A DNA stretch of 64,000 bases. Origin: Candidatus Baltobacteraceae bacterium (GTDB taxonomy: Bacteria; Vulcanimicrobiota; Vulcanimicrobiia; Vulcanimicrobiales; Vulcanimicrobiaceae). This document shows, piece after piece, positions 1 to 8,606 of this stretch; the first letter of the stretch is position 1, and the number at the start of each line of letters is the position of its first letter. Below the pieces are notes generated by a model. It was not told the DNA's origin. It saw only the letters and a program-made list of their open reading frames with translations, and searched no databases. Both the position numbers and the translations under genes were made by a program. Location of the stretch: NCBI GenBank assembly GCA_035502855.1, contig DATJTX010000018.1, positions 124,001 to 188,000 of the forward strand, written 5' to 3'.

Positions 1-783
1 CGTTTCGAGCTTGGAATTTGCGAGCGCGGAGTAGCTGGGCCGGCGCGCCGCCACCTTCCACTCCGAAGCGCTGATCGGTTCGACGGCCCCGTCGACCTCC
101 GCCAACTCCAGCGCTTTCTTTGCATAGTCGTACCAGGTGATCGCGCCGGCATTACACGCGTGATAGAGTCCGTACTTCCCGCTCGCAACCAGCGACCGGA
201 TCGCCTGCGCCAGATGACCGGCAAAGGTCGGAGAAGCGATGACGTCGCTCACCGCCCGAATCGTTTCGCCCGCTTGCGCCTGTTTGATGACGCGATCGAT
301 GAACGTACCCTTGCTCCTCGACGCGGCCGCGCCGTACACGCCGCACGTCCGAATGACGAACGCCTTCGTTTCGCCCCGCAGCACCAGGAGCTCGCCGGCC
401 AATTTCGAGACGCCGTAGACCGAGAGCGGACGCGGCACGTCTTCTTCCGTATACGGAGCATTCTTCGCGCCGTCAAAGACGTAGTCCGTGCTGATCGTAA
501 CGAACGCAGCGTCGTGCTGCCGGCACGTGCCCGCCATCGCGTCGACGGCGCTCGCATTGGCCGCAAATGCCGCGGCCGGCTGCGACTCGCAGGCATCCAC
601 ATTGTGAAATGCGGCGCAGTTCACCAGCAGATCGGCGCGATGAGCCGCGAGCGCGCGCCCAACGGCGGCCCCATCCAGAACGTCCAACGCCGCATGCGAC
701 GGCGCGAAGATCGTATCGTCTCGCCAACGCGCGCGGATCTCCGTGCCGAGCTGACCTGACCCGCCGATGAGGAGAACACGCAT
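1..783 (-). CDS. rmlD: dTDP-4-dehydrorhamnose reductase, 3' end cut by window edge
   Basis: Performs the last, NADPH-dependent step of dTDP-L-rhamnose synthesis in the cytoplasm. The frame runs from an ATG at 783 to base 1 without a stop (261 codons), so the C-terminal part lies outside. Visible are the Rossmann motif GGSGQLG (residues 7-13), STDYVFDG (98-105) and the short-chain dehydrogenase catalytic pair Y123/K127 in YGVSK. The last residues seen, NSKLET, match the region where RmlD proteins end their substrate domain. It is divergent from the rmlC gene with only 20 bp between start codons, so the promoters of the two must overlap or lie inside the genes. The rest of the rhamnose pathway (rmlA, rmlB) is not in the window and may lie just beyond base 1. 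Confidence 0.93.
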   Translation of the reverse strand, partial: MRVLLIGGSGQLGTEIRARWRDDTIFAPSHAALDVLDGAAVGRALAAHRADLLVNCAAFHNVDACESQPAAAFAANASAVDAMAGTCRQHDAAFVTISTDYVFDGAKNAPYTEEDVPRPLSVYGVSKLAGELLVLRGETKAFVIRTCGVYGAAASRSKGTFIDRVIKQAQAGETIRAVSDVIASPTFAGHLAQAIRSLVASGKYGLYHACNAGAITWYDYAKKALELAEVDGAVEPISASEWKVAARRPSYSALANSKLET

Positions 784-803
784 CGCTCGCCGATGTTATC
801 TCC

Positions 804-1340
804 ATGGACGTGCAACCCTTGCCGATCGACGGAGCCAAGAAAGTCGTGCCCGACGCCTTTCGCGACGATCGAGGCTATTTCAAGGAGATATTCCGGTCGT
901 CGGTCTACGCACGGATCGGCGTGCCGGGACCCTTCGTACAGGACAACGTCTCCGTTTCACGGGCGCGCGTACTGCGCGGGCTCCACGGCGACATGCGCAT
1001 GGCAAAACTGGTTCAGGTCCTGCGTGGAAAGGCGTTCGACGTCATCGCCGACGTGCGAGCGGGGAGCCCTAGCTACGGGCGATGGACCGCCGTGACCCTC
1101 GAGGCGGCCGGACACGCTCAAATCTACATACCGGCCGGCTGCCTCCACGGATTTCTGGCGCTCGAAGACGACACGCTGCTCCTCTACAAGCAGACGGCCG
1201 AGTACGACCCGGCCCACGAGATCGGGATCGCCTGGAACGACCCGGATCTGGCGATCGAGTGGCCTCTGGCCGGCTCGGAGCCTCTCCTCAGCGCGAAAGA
1301 CCGGGCAAACCCCACCCTGCGGGAGCGGGGCCTGCTGTAA
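804..1340 (+). CDS. rmlC: dTDP-4-dehydrorhamnose 3,5-epimerase
   Basis: Epimerises dTDP-4-keto-6-deoxyglucose at C3 and C5, the step before RmlD. The 178-residue length is normal for the family. The catalytic region RGLHGD carries H61, and AGCLHGFLAL carries the second conserved histidine (H115); YKQTAEYDP and SAKDRANP match the C-terminal family blocks. The usual RGLHYQ is RGLHGD here, a mild variation next to the catalytic histidine. It lies divergently from rmlD, supporting a cell-surface rhamnose role. The start ATG fits the conserved N-terminus; no strong ribosome site is visible in the short gap. Confidence 0.93.
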   Translation: MDVQPLPIDGAKKVVPDAFRDDRGYFKEIFRSSVYARIGVPGPFVQDNVSVSRARVLRGLHGDMRMAKLVQVLRGKAFDVIADVRAGSPSYGRWTAVTLEAAGHAQIYIPAGCLHGFLALEDDTLLLYKQTAEYDPAHEIGIAWNDPDLAIEWPLAGSEPLLSAKDRANPTLRERGLL

Positions 1341-1395
1341 CAAAGACGTAGGCCGGAAGTAACACTCGCCAGAGCCACTGGAAGAAAAGAGAGGG

Positions 1396-2028
1396 ATGGC
1401 CATCGAGGCGCAGAGCGACGAAGCTCTGGTCCGGCGCATCCGCGACGGTGAACGCGATCTGTTCGCCGTGCTGGTCGACCGGTACAAGCGCGGAATCGCG
1501 AACTTCATCGGGGCGAGCGTCCGCAGCGCGCCGGATGTGTCGGACCTCTCGCAGGAGACGTTCTTGCGAGCATACGCGCATCTGGGCACCTTCAATCCGC
1601 AACTGGGTCGATTCTCGACCTGGATCTACCAGATCGCGCGCAACGTGGTGCGGACGCATTTGGGAAAATCACTGCGCCGTCCCGCCACGCAAGAGCTGCC
1701 CGAAGAGCAGACGCTCGAGAACGCCCTTCCCGACATATCCGAAGAATCGGATCCAGCCGGCGGCATCCTGCGCGCCGAGGCCGAGCGTGAATTGCGCGCG
1801 GCGCTCGCCGAGTTGCCCGAGCGCACGCGGACCGTGCTCGCGCTGCGCTATTTCGACAACATGGAGTACCACACCATCGCCAGCACGCTCGGTCTTTCGC
1901 TCGGAAACGTCAAGACGCTGATTCACCGCGGCAAGATCGCGCTGGCGCGCAAGATGGTCGAGCGCGACGCGCGCTCGCGGTCGTCCACACACGAGAAGGG
2001 AGGATTGCGTGCGCTGCTCCTCGTGTGA
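1396..2028 (+). CDS. ECF-type RNA polymerase sigma factor
   Basis: A 210-residue sigma-70 family protein of the extracytoplasmic-function type. Region 2 (about residues 15-85) includes DLSQETFLRAYAHL and the -10-reading stretch FSTWIYQIARN; region 4 (about 140-195) has LPERTRTVLALRYF followed by a helix-turn-helix ending in NVKTLIHRGK. An acidic linker (residues about 105-130) joins them. A purine-rich GAGAGGG sits just before the ATG. The next gene overlaps it by 20 bp and encodes a zinc-binding anti-sigma protein, so this is a standard sigma/anti-sigma pair. The signal and regulon cannot be told from sequence; the third gene of the operon is a membrane protein with a bactofilin-like repeat, hinting at envelope function. 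Confidence 0.92.
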   Translation: MAIEAQSDEALVRRIRDGERDLFAVLVDRYKRGIANFIGASVRSAPDVSDLSQETFLRAYAHLGTFNPQLGRFSTWIYQIARNVVRTHLGKSLRRPATQELPEEQTLENALPDISEESDPAGGILRAEAERELRAALAELPERTRTVLALRYFDNMEYHTIASTLGLSLGNVKTLIHRGKIALARKMVERDARSRSSTHEKGGLRALLLV

Positions 2029-2560
2029 ACTGCTGCTCGACCGTTACGTCGAAGGAACCCTGACGCCGCGTGAGATGGCGCGCGTCGGCACGCATCTGCG
2101 CGCCTGCTCGCACTGCGCATCATTGCTGGCCGAGCTGCGCGTCGTCGACGCACTGCTTGCAACGACGAAACCGGTGGAGCTTGCACCGAATTTTACGTTC
2201 GCTGTCATGGCCGAGGCCGCTTCCGTGCCGATACACGCAACCCGGCGGCTCTCGCTGTGGGCGGTATTGAGTTTCTATCTGATTGCAGCGTGGCTCGCGC
2301 TCAGCGGCATCTACGTGGTACTCGGCGATCGTCTTGCGCATCTTGGGACGCTGGGACGTCAGTTTGCGGAAAGCGGCTCCCAGGGGTTGGCGGCGGTGAC
2401 GGCGACCGCCCAAAGCGTCAGCCCGGCGACGCCGCTCGTCGTCGGCGGTGTATTCGGCGTGCTCATGCTGGACGCCGCGCTCGCGGTCGTTGCCGTCTTC
2501 GCGTACCGGGCCGCGCGTTTCCGTCTGGCCGCACACCCATCCGGACCGGAGGTCGTATGA
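2009..2560 (+). CDS. Membrane anti-sigma factor with zinc-finger (zf-HC2) domain
   Basis: Expected to hold the upstream sigma factor at the membrane. The N-terminal 45 residues carry the anti-sigma zinc motif H29-x3-C33-x2-C36 (HLRACSHC) with further cysteines C3 and C6. Two hydrophobic segments follow, around residues 82-107 and 140-165, giving a membrane-anchored protein with a loop between them. It overlaps the sigma gene by 20 bp and shares an ATGA with the next gene, so all three are translationally coupled. Length is 183 residues. Function as anti-sigma is inferred from domain and position; whether it senses redox state through the cysteines or is cleaved by proteases is unknown. Confidence 0.88.
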   Translation: MRCSSCELLLDRYVEGTLTPREMARVGTHLRACSHCASLLAELRVVDALLATTKPVELAPNFTFAVMAEAASVPIHATRRLSLWAVLSFYLIAAWLALSGIYVVLGDRLAHLGTLGRQFAESGSQGLAAVTATAQSVSPATPLVVGGVFGVLMLDAALAVVAVFAYRAARFRLAAHPSGPEVV

Positions 2561-3420
2561 AATTTTCCACTGCCGCCTGGCTGCTCGGAGCGCTCGTCTT
2601 TACAGCTGCGCTTCTCTCGACCTCGCAGGCCGCGCTGGCGGACGCGAAAAGCGTGGATCACGGCGGAACGTATGTCGGCTCGGTCGTCGTCGAGCCGGGA
2701 CAGACCGTTGAGGGCACGTTGAACGTGCTTTTCGGCAACGCGACGATCGAAGGCACCGTCGACGGCGACGTCAACGTCGTCGGCGGCGATATCGATGTCC
2801 ACGGCGGCAACGTAACCGGTCAAACGCACGTCATCAGCAATGCGGTGACGCAAACGATCGTGCCGTGGGCACCGAGCGCCGAAAGCTACGGTAGTTATCA
2901 GCCCGATCATCGTATGTGGTGGCGGATCGCGTGGGACGTCGTCGCGCTGGTGATGTTCCTGATCTTTCCGCTGCGCTCGCGGATGGCGCTGGATCGGCTC
3001 GAACAGCATCCGGCGATGGCGACGCTCGGCGGACTCTGCGGCTTGGTCGCGGTCTTTCCGGTCTCGTTATTGCTGCTCTTCAGCATCATTCTGATTCCGC
3101 TGATTCCGGTGGAGTTCGTCCTGCTGGCTGCCGCCGTGTTCATCGGAAAGGCGGCTCTTGCACTGCTCGTCGGGCGCCGGTTCTACGAACTGCTGCAGCC
3201 CAAGTCGACGCCGGCCCCGCTGCTGGCGTTGATCATCGGCCTCGTGCTGCTCACGGCGGCCGAACTCGTGCCCGTTCTCGGGATCATGGTGACGCTGCTG
3301 ATCATTCTCGTCGGGCTTGGGGCAGTGCTGCTGACGTTCGTTCCCGACTGGCACACCGTCGGGCCGTCCGGCACGCCGCCGCGCCCGGTCATAGGCGGAC
3401 CCCCTATGCCCCTTGGGTAA
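2557..3420 (+). CDS. Exported bactofilin-like / multi-pass membrane protein
   Basis: Starts at the ATG overlapping the anti-sigma stop (ATGA), giving 287 residues. Residues 1-30 form a signal peptide (LLSTSQAALADA). Residues about 45-95 are a short beta-repeat of Gly/Val/Asp type (GDVNVVGGDIDVHGGNVTG) resembling the polymer-forming cytoskeletal (bactofilin) repeat. The C-terminal half has about four to five membrane helices (from about residue 125 to 275), including a very hydrophobic run near LLLLFSIILIPLIP. This layout, a small right-handed beta-helix outside plus a membrane part, is common beside ECF sigma factors. As the third gene of the sigma operon it is probably a sensor or a target; no enzymatic motif is visible. 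Confidence 0.7.
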   Translation: MKFSTAAWLLGALVFTAALLSTSQAALADAKSVDHGGTYVGSVVVEPGQTVEGTLNVLFGNATIEGTVDGDVNVVGGDIDVHGGNVTGQTHVISNAVTQTIVPWAPSAESYGSYQPDHRMWWRIAWDVVALVMFLIFPLRSRMALDRLEQHPAMATLGGLCGLVAVFPVSLLLLFSIILIPLIPVEFVLLAAAVFIGKAALALLVGRRFYELLQPKSTPAPLLALIIGLVLLTAAELVPVLGIMVTLLIILVGLGAVLLTFVPDWHTVGPSGTPPRPVIGGPPMPLG

Positions 3421-3432
3421 TATAGGCGGGCT

Positions 3433-4644
3433 ATGACAACCCACATCTCACGCGCCGCGAAGTTCGCGCAGCGCACCTCCCGGCTCCGCGCGTCCACGAT
3501 CCGTGAGATGTTGAAGGTCACCCAACAACCCGACATCATTTCATTCGGTGGGGGCCTCCCGGCCCCCGAATTATTCCCGACGCGCGAGATCGCCGAGTGC
3601 ACGGCAGAGGTGATGGAATCCTACGGCGCGGCAGCGCTTCAGTACGGCGTCACCGAGGGCATTCCGGAGATGCGAACCTGGGTTGCCGACCGCCTCTCGG
3701 ATCGCTTGCGCAAGCTCTTCGATCCGGCCGAAATCCTGATCGTCAATGGGTCGCAGCAAGGGCTCGATTTGATCGGCAAGATCTTTCTCGATCCCGGCGA
3801 TCACGTGCTGCTCGAGCACCCCACCTACCTCGGCGCGATCCAGGCGTTCGACGCGTATCAAGCGCGTTATCTTGCGGTGGAGACCGATGAAGACGGCATC
3901 GTACCGCATTCGCTCGAACGGGTTCTCGAGCGCGCCGATCCCTTCCCGAAATTTCTGTACATCGTCCCGAACTTTCAGAATCCGACAGGCCGCACGCTCG
4001 CGGGTGACCGCCGCGAGGCCGTTGTTCGCATCTGCGAGCGCTTCGATCTTCCGATCGTCGAGGACGATCCGTACCGCGAGCTGCGTTTCGAGGGCGCCGA
4101 TCTTCCCTCGCTGTCGTCGTTTACATCGACGGGTTGCGTGATCTACTCCGGGACCGGCAGCAAGATCATGGCGCCGGGGATGCGGGTGGCGTGGCTGGCG
4201 ATCCCCGATCACGACGTGCGCGATAAGGTCGCGCTGGCCAAACAGGGAACCGACCTGCAGACCGGATCGCTGGCGCAATACGTCTTCCACCGTTACGTTT
4301 CCAAGGCGCAGGCGTTCGAAGAACACGTGGCAGAGATCGTGCGGACCTATCGCCGGCGCCGCGACGTGATGGTCGAGGCTCTACGCGAGCACATGCCGCC
4401 GGGAACGCACTTCAACCGCCCGAGCGGCGGGATGTTCTTATGGGCGAGCGTCGACGGGATGGATACGACCGAGCTGCTCAAGATTTCGTCACAGCAGAAG
4501 GTCGTGTTCGTTCCTGGGGTGAGCTTCTATCCCGATCGCGACGTGCACGACGGCATGCGCTTGAATTTCTCGAACGCCTCCGAGGAGAAAATCCGAGAAG
4601 GCATCGGACGCCTCGGTGCCGCAGTACGCGCTTTCAAATCGTAA
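3433..4644 (+). CDS. PLP-dependent aminotransferase, class I/II (2-aminoadipate/aromatic type)
   Basis: A 403-residue fold-type I aminotransferase. The N-terminal block FGGGLPAPELFP, the VNGSQQGLDLIGK cofactor-binding loop (about residues 103-115), PNFQNPTGRT, VEDDPYRELRF and the PLP-binding lysine K244 in GTGSKIMAPGMRVAW are all present. This pattern matches the LysN/MocR-like subgroup that acts on 2-aminoadipate, leucine or aromatic amino acids, so the substrate is not decided. The ATG lies 12 bp after the preceding stop, but the gene is probably independent of the sigma operon. No DNA-binding domain is fused, so it is the enzyme and not a MocR regulator. Confidence 0.9.
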   Translation: MTTHISRAAKFAQRTSRLRASTIREMLKVTQQPDIISFGGGLPAPELFPTREIAECTAEVMESYGAAALQYGVTEGIPEMRTWVADRLSDRLRKLFDPAEILIVNGSQQGLDLIGKIFLDPGDHVLLEHPTYLGAIQAFDAYQARYLAVETDEDGIVPHSLERVLERADPFPKFLYIVPNFQNPTGRTLAGDRREAVVRICERFDLPIVEDDPYRELRFEGADLPSLSSFTSTGCVIYSGTGSKIMAPGMRVAWLAIPDHDVRDKVALAKQGTDLQTGSLAQYVFHRYVSKAQAFEEHVAEIVRTYRRRRDVMVEALREHMPPGTHFNRPSGGMFLWASVDGMDTTELLKISSQQKVVFVPGVSFYPDRDVHDGMRLNFSNASEEKIREGIGRLGAAVRAFKS

Positions 4645-4670
4645 CTCGTCACAACGTTAAGGAGTATTTC

Positions 4671-5099
4671 GTGCCTGCTTTCGTGACCGGTATTGCCCCG
4701 ACTCAGGACGTTGGCGAACTCGAAAAGCTGCTCGGAGGAATCGCGGGAGTCGATCGATCGAAGTTCGTCGTGATCACGAGCGCCGAACCGTCCGACGAGC
4801 ACGATGATTCGTTCCTGCAGTTTGCCCATGTCGACGATGACGCTCTCATTCTGGACGGTGGCGGCACGCGCGTTCCCGATCTTGAAACGCATACGACGTC
4901 GCTGGGCTATCTCGGGCATCCGCACGTCGTTCACCACGTCGGAACGCTGCCGATTCCCGATGACGAAGCCGATAATTACAACGACGCCATCGAAAACGGG
5001 CGCACGGTGGTGGCCTATCCGGTCGACGGGAACGCGAGCGGCGTCGAAACCGCCTTCCACGGCGCCGGTCTTGCGCACGTAAAGACGTTCAGAGGTTAA
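4671..5099 (+). CDS. Conserved-looking protein of unknown function, 142 aa
   Basis: I do not recognise this family. The start chosen is GTG 4671, preceded by a clear AAGGAG ribosome site (4659-4664), rather than an upstream frame extension inside the aminotransferase gene. The protein is small, acidic and soluble with no signal peptide or membrane segment. It has an Asp/Glu/His-rich middle (SAEPSDEHDDSF, HVDDDALILDGGGTRVP, TLPIPDDEADNYNDA) and ends VKTFRG. The C-terminal part YPVDGNASGVETAFHGAG looks like a small alpha/beta domain. It lies 26 bp after the aminotransferase and converges with murJ, nearly tail to tail. Coding is supported by codon structure and the ribosome site. Confidence 0.7.
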   Translation: MPAFVTGIAPTQDVGELEKLLGGIAGVDRSKFVVITSAEPSDEHDDSFLQFAHVDDDALILDGGGTRVPDLETHTTSLGYLGHPHVVHHVGTLPIPDDEADNYNDAIENGRTVVAYPVDGNASGVETAFHGAGLAHVKTFRG

Positions 5100-5108
5100 G
5101 GAAGCTCC

Positions 5109-6710
5109 TTAGGCGATCGGAACGTCGCGGTTCTCCGGCGCGCTCTGCAGGTTGCGCTCGAATTTCGTCATGATCGCGCTCCAGGCAAGATCGAGCTCCT
5201 CCAGCCGAAGAATTCGCGCCATCGCGATGAAAACCGCACCGCCGACCGCGATCTGTCCGAAGAGAAATGACGCGCGGGTCATGAACGAGCTTTGCGGATG
5301 CACGCCAAGCGTTTGAATCCAGTGCAGCGCAGCGTACATCGCCACCGATGCGATCGTGACGCGTAGCGCCGAACGCGCCAGCGCCCACCAGTCGAAGCTT
5401 TGGACCAGTCGCGCGACGAGCGCCAAGAGCAAGACGGCTTGCAGAGTTTGACTCACCGAGTTGGCCAAGAGCAGGCCGCGGCCGCCGAGCGTCGGCAGCC
5501 ACAACAGCGAGAGCACGATGTTGGCAAGGACGCTGATCATGGAGATCGCAACCGGAATCGCCACCTCTTGACACGCGAAACAGCAGCGCGTCAAGACGAC
5601 GTTGGCGGAGAGCGCAACCAGCCCGACCGCGGCAAAGGGCATCAGGCTCGCGGTGAGATCGGTCGCCGCGGGACCGAACGTCCCACGCTGAAAGAGCGTC
5701 TGAACCATGGGATACGCCAGCGCGATCAGGGCGCAAACCGAGGGAATCGCGATGAACAGCACCAGGCGTAGTCCGGTGACGGCGCTCTCGGCCACCCCGC
5801 GACGGTTATTTCGGGCAAAATGTGCCGCCAGCAGCGGAAAAATCACGGTGGCGATTGCGGCGGCAAAAATCTGCTGCGGAAAATTCACCAGCTTCGTCAC
5901 GTAGTTCATCCCGGAGATGTATCCGGTCGGCAGCGTCGAGGCGAAGAAACGGTCGAAAAAAAGCGCAAGCTGGCCGGCGACGCTGCCCACGATGATCGGA
6001 CCGAGCAGCGACCACATCTTGCGCAAGCCCGGGTGCCGGAGATCGATCGTCAGACGGTAGCGCCCGATCGCGATGAAAGCCGGAACTTGCACCAGCAACT
6101 GCGCGATCAGCCCCCAAAACGTGCCCCAGACGAGGGCATAGATCCCAAGCTTGTGGTTGAACGCAATCACGCTACCGATGGTGACGACGTTGATGGCAAT
6201 GCCGGTCATCGAAGCCGACCGGAACTTGTGGTACGCGTTCAGCATCGAAGAAAAGACGCCGCTCAAGCTGACCGCGATGATGCTGGGCATCAAGGCGCGG
6301 GTCATGTCGATGGTGGCGGCCAGCTGCTGCCCGTGGAATCCTCGTGCGATCAGCGGGACGTACAACGGCGCGGCCAACCAACCGACGATCGCGCACGCGG
6401 TAAGAATGATCGCCAGGACGTTGATGATCGTACTGCCGAGCGTCCAGGCCTCGTCTTCGCGACCGGTCGAAATATAATCCGAAAACGTCGGAACGAGCGC
6501 GCTCACCAACGCTCCGTTGAACACGCCGAACAAAATCGTCGGGATCGTCGCAGCGGCCAGGAACGTGTCCATCTGCCACTGCGTCCCGTAGAACCGCGCA
6601 CTGACGACCTCTCGGGAAAATCCGAGAAGCGTCGAGGCGAATGTCGCCGCCATGACAAAGAGCGTCGACGCCGCGATCGAGCGATGCGAGACCGCCGGCG
6701 ACGGCACCAC
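5109..6710 (-). CDS. murJ: Lipid II flippase MurJ (MviN family)
   Basis: Flips lipid II, the peptidoglycan precursor, across the cytoplasmic membrane. The protein has about 14 predicted membrane helices and typical MurJ blocks: TFASTLLGFSREVVSARFYG near the N-terminus, FNGALVSALVPTFSDY, and PQQIFAAAIATVIFPLLA in the middle. A GTG at 6710, just after the stop of the upstream sugar-transferase gene (6724), gives 533 residues, close to the family norm; the open frame reaches further but would overlap that gene. It is the last gene of a minus-strand run with a polyprenyl sugar transferase, so the two probably serve envelope polymer assembly together. Confidence 0.92.
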   Translation of the reverse strand: MVPSPAVSHRSIAASTLFVMAATFASTLLGFSREVVSARFYGTQWQMDTFLAAATIPTILFGVFNGALVSALVPTFSDYISTGREDEAWTLGSTIINVLAIILTACAIVGWLAAPLYVPLIARGFHGQQLAATIDMTRALMPSIIAVSLSGVFSSMLNAYHKFRSASMTGIAINVVTIGSVIAFNHKLGIYALVWGTFWGLIAQLLVQVPAFIAIGRYRLTIDLRHPGLRKMWSLLGPIIVGSVAGQLALFFDRFFASTLPTGYISGMNYVTKLVNFPQQIFAAAIATVIFPLLAAHFARNNRRGVAESAVTGLRLVLFIAIPSVCALIALAYPMVQTLFQRGTFGPAATDLTASLMPFAAVGLVALSANVVLTRCCFACQEVAIPVAISMISVLANIVLSLLWLPTLGGRGLLLANSVSQTLQAVLLLALVARLVQSFDWWALARSALRVTIASVAMYAALHWIQTLGVHPQSSFMTRASFLFGQIAVGGAVFIAMARILRLEELDLAWSAIMTKFERNLQSAPENRDVPIA

Positions 6711-6723
6711 ACGAAGCTGCGGC

Positions 6724-7365
6724 TTAATGCGCGCCGTCCTTTCGCAACACCGCCGGTACGGTCTTGGCGATGATCGCGAGATCTCCCAGGGGCGTCCACC
6801 GGTCGACGTAGCGATTGTCCAGCTCCATCCAGTGCTCGAATGAAACGTCACTGCGGCCGTTGATCTGCCACAGGCACGTAACGCCCTGCGGCACGGTCAA
6901 TCGGCGCTGGGCGAACGAATCGTATGCCTCAACCTCGCACGGCAGCGCCGGCCGGGGCCCGACGAGCGAGATATCCCCCAGCAGCACGTTGAGCAGATTC
7001 GGAAGTTCGTCGATACTGGTGCGCCGCAGGAAGCCGCCGAGCGGATGCAGCCGCGGATCTTTCCGGATCTTGAAGACCGGCCCGTCGACTTCGTTGAGAT
7101 GCATCAACTGGGCGCGCAGCTCGTGCGCGTTCTTGACCATCGTCCGCAGCTTGAACATCTTGAAGCGGCGGCCATACTGACCGACCCGCTCCTGCGCGTA
7201 CAGCGGCGAGCCGCCGGTCACGACGGCGATCGCGATCGAAGCGAGGATTACGATCGGCGCCGTCAAGATCAGCACCAGTAAGCCGACGATGACGTCGATC
7301 GCGCGTTTGTACGCCCACCACGACAGCGGAACCGAGCGCTCGGAAACTCGTACAGCGACTTGCAC
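6724..7365 (-). CDS. Undecaprenyl-phosphate sugar phosphotransferase (bacterial sugar transferase family)
   Basis: Belongs to the WbaP/WcaJ/PglC catalytic family (PF02397), which loads a sugar-phosphate onto undecaprenyl phosphate to start exopolysaccharide or O-antigen synthesis. One membrane helix (about residues 15-40, AIDVIVGLLVLILTAPIV) is followed by the conserved core: YAQERVGQYGRRFKMFKLRT, DPRLHPLGGFLRRTSIDELP, and LVGPRPALPCE. The GTG at 7365 lies one base after the deoB stop and gives 213 residues, the compact monotopic type without the N-terminal four-helix domain. An upstream in-frame extension would run inside deoB and is not needed. The sugar substrate cannot be told. Confidence 0.9.
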   Translation of the reverse strand: MQVAVRVSERSVPLSWWAYKRAIDVIVGLLVLILTAPIVILASIAIAVVTGGSPLYAQERVGQYGRRFKMFKLRTMVKNAHELRAQLMHLNEVDGPVFKIRKDPRLHPLGGFLRRTSIDELPNLLNVLLGDISLVGPRPALPCEVEAYDSFAQRRLTVPQGVTCLWQINGRSDVSFEHWMELDNRYVDRWTPLGDLAIIAKTVPAVLRKDGAH

Positions 7366-7366
7366 G

Positions 7367-8482
7367 CTAAACTCCAAAAGCCTCGAGCACCGTGCGGCCG
7401 ACGAGGTCGAGCCCTTCCATCTCGCCGAGTACGGTGCCCGCATGCGGTCCGAGGTGGACGAAGGGCACGTACTCGCGGGTATGATCGCTGCCGGGCGCCG
7501 TCGGGTCGCAGCCGTGGTCGGCGGTAAAGACGACCTGATCGTCCGGTCTCATGAGTTCCTCGAGGCGCGGCAGGAGCGCGTCCAGCGCTTGCAGCGCGTC
7601 GGCATAGCCCCGCACGTCGCGCCGGTGTCCGTATTTCGAATCGAAGTCATTGAGGTTTGTGAAGATGAATCCATGATCGACCCGCTCGAGCAGTTCAAAC
7701 GTCTTCTCCATAGCATCACGATTGTCGGTAACCCGCACCGACGAAGCGATTCCGTGCCCACAATAGATATCGCAAATTTTGCCGACCGCGTGAACCTCGA
7801 CCCCGGCTTCGGCCAGTCGGTCCAAGACGGTCGGGGGCGGCGCAATGGCATAGTCGCGCCGGTTCGGCGTGCGGACGAAGGCCCCCGGGCGGCCAAGGAA
7901 CGGCCGGGCTATGACCCGGTTGACGTTGTTCGGCTCAACCAGCATTTCGCGCGCCTCCTCACACCACCGATAGAGCACCGGCAAAGGAACGACCTCTTCG
8001 TGGGCAGCGATTTGAAAGACCGAATCGGCGGAGGTATAGAGGATCGGCCGGCCCGTGGCGAGATGTTCGGGACCGAGTTCGGCAATGATTTCGGTCCCGG
8101 ACGCCGGGATGTTTCCAAGCGGCGGCTTGCCTGCAATCCGGGTAAACCCGTCGACGATCGCTTGCGGAAAGCCGTGCGGATACGTCGGAAAGGGGACCTC
8201 GGTAATTATTCCCGCCATTTCCCAATGGCCGGTGATCGTGTCTTTGCCGCGGCTGCGCTCGCGCAGCCGGCCAACGCGTGCCGCGGGACGTTCGACTGCG
8301 CTTACCCCGGCCATCGGCGTCAGGTGACCGAGTCCGTAGCGTTCGAACCAAGGAAGCACCAGTCCACCGGACCGGCGAGCGACGTTCCCGAGCGTATTGG
8401 CACCCGCCGCATCACCGTATTCGTTATAGTCCGGCAGCGCCCCGACACCGCCCGAATCCAAGACGATGGTAACAAATCGCAT
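7367..8482 (-). CDS. deoB: Phosphopentomutase
   Basis: Interconverts (deoxy)ribose-1-phosphate and (deoxy)ribose-5-phosphate with Mn2+. Alkaline-phosphatase superfamily metal motifs are visible: VLDSGGVGALPDY at the N-terminus, ANTLGN with the phosphorylated threonine, KDTITGHWEM, and near the C-terminus FTNLNDFDSKYGHRRD and FTADHGCDPTAPGSDHTREY. ATG 8482 gives 371 residues; a TTG three codons earlier is possible. Two other nucleoside-salvage enzymes, a pyrimidine-nucleoside phosphorylase (12.9-14.1 kb) and a purine nucleoside phosphorylase (30.5 kb), are in the window. Its co-direction with murJ and the sugar transferase looks like simple gene packing. Confidence 0.95.
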   Translation of the reverse strand: MRFVTIVLDSGGVGALPDYNEYGDAAGANTLGNVARRSGGLVLPWFERYGLGHLTPMAGVSAVERPAARVGRLRERSRGKDTITGHWEMAGIITEVPFPTYPHGFPQAIVDGFTRIAGKPPLGNIPASGTEIIAELGPEHLATGRPILYTSADSVFQIAAHEEVVPLPVLYRWCEEAREMLVEPNNVNRVIARPFLGRPGAFVRTPNRRDYAIAPPPTVLDRLAEAGVEVHAVGKICDIYCGHGIASSVRVTDNRDAMEKTFELLERVDHGFIFTNLNDFDSKYGHRRDVRGYADALQALDALLPRLEELMRPDDQVVFTADHGCDPTAPGSDHTREYVPFVHLGPHAGTVLGEMEGLDLVGRTVLEAFGV

Positions 8483-8606
8483 AAATTCCAATAGCCGCGT
8501 TTCGGCTTAGCGGAAACGCACTCTTGCTCCTTAGTATAGGAAAGAAAGCCCATCGAATACGTTACACAAGGATGAGAGTCGGCCGCTGCTACGAAAACGG
8601 GTAGGC

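Noticed and set aside
8492-8606. Regulatory RNA in the gap between deoB and the LptD-like gene
   Set aside because: Read on both strands; no convincing stem, terminator or promoter pair was seen.
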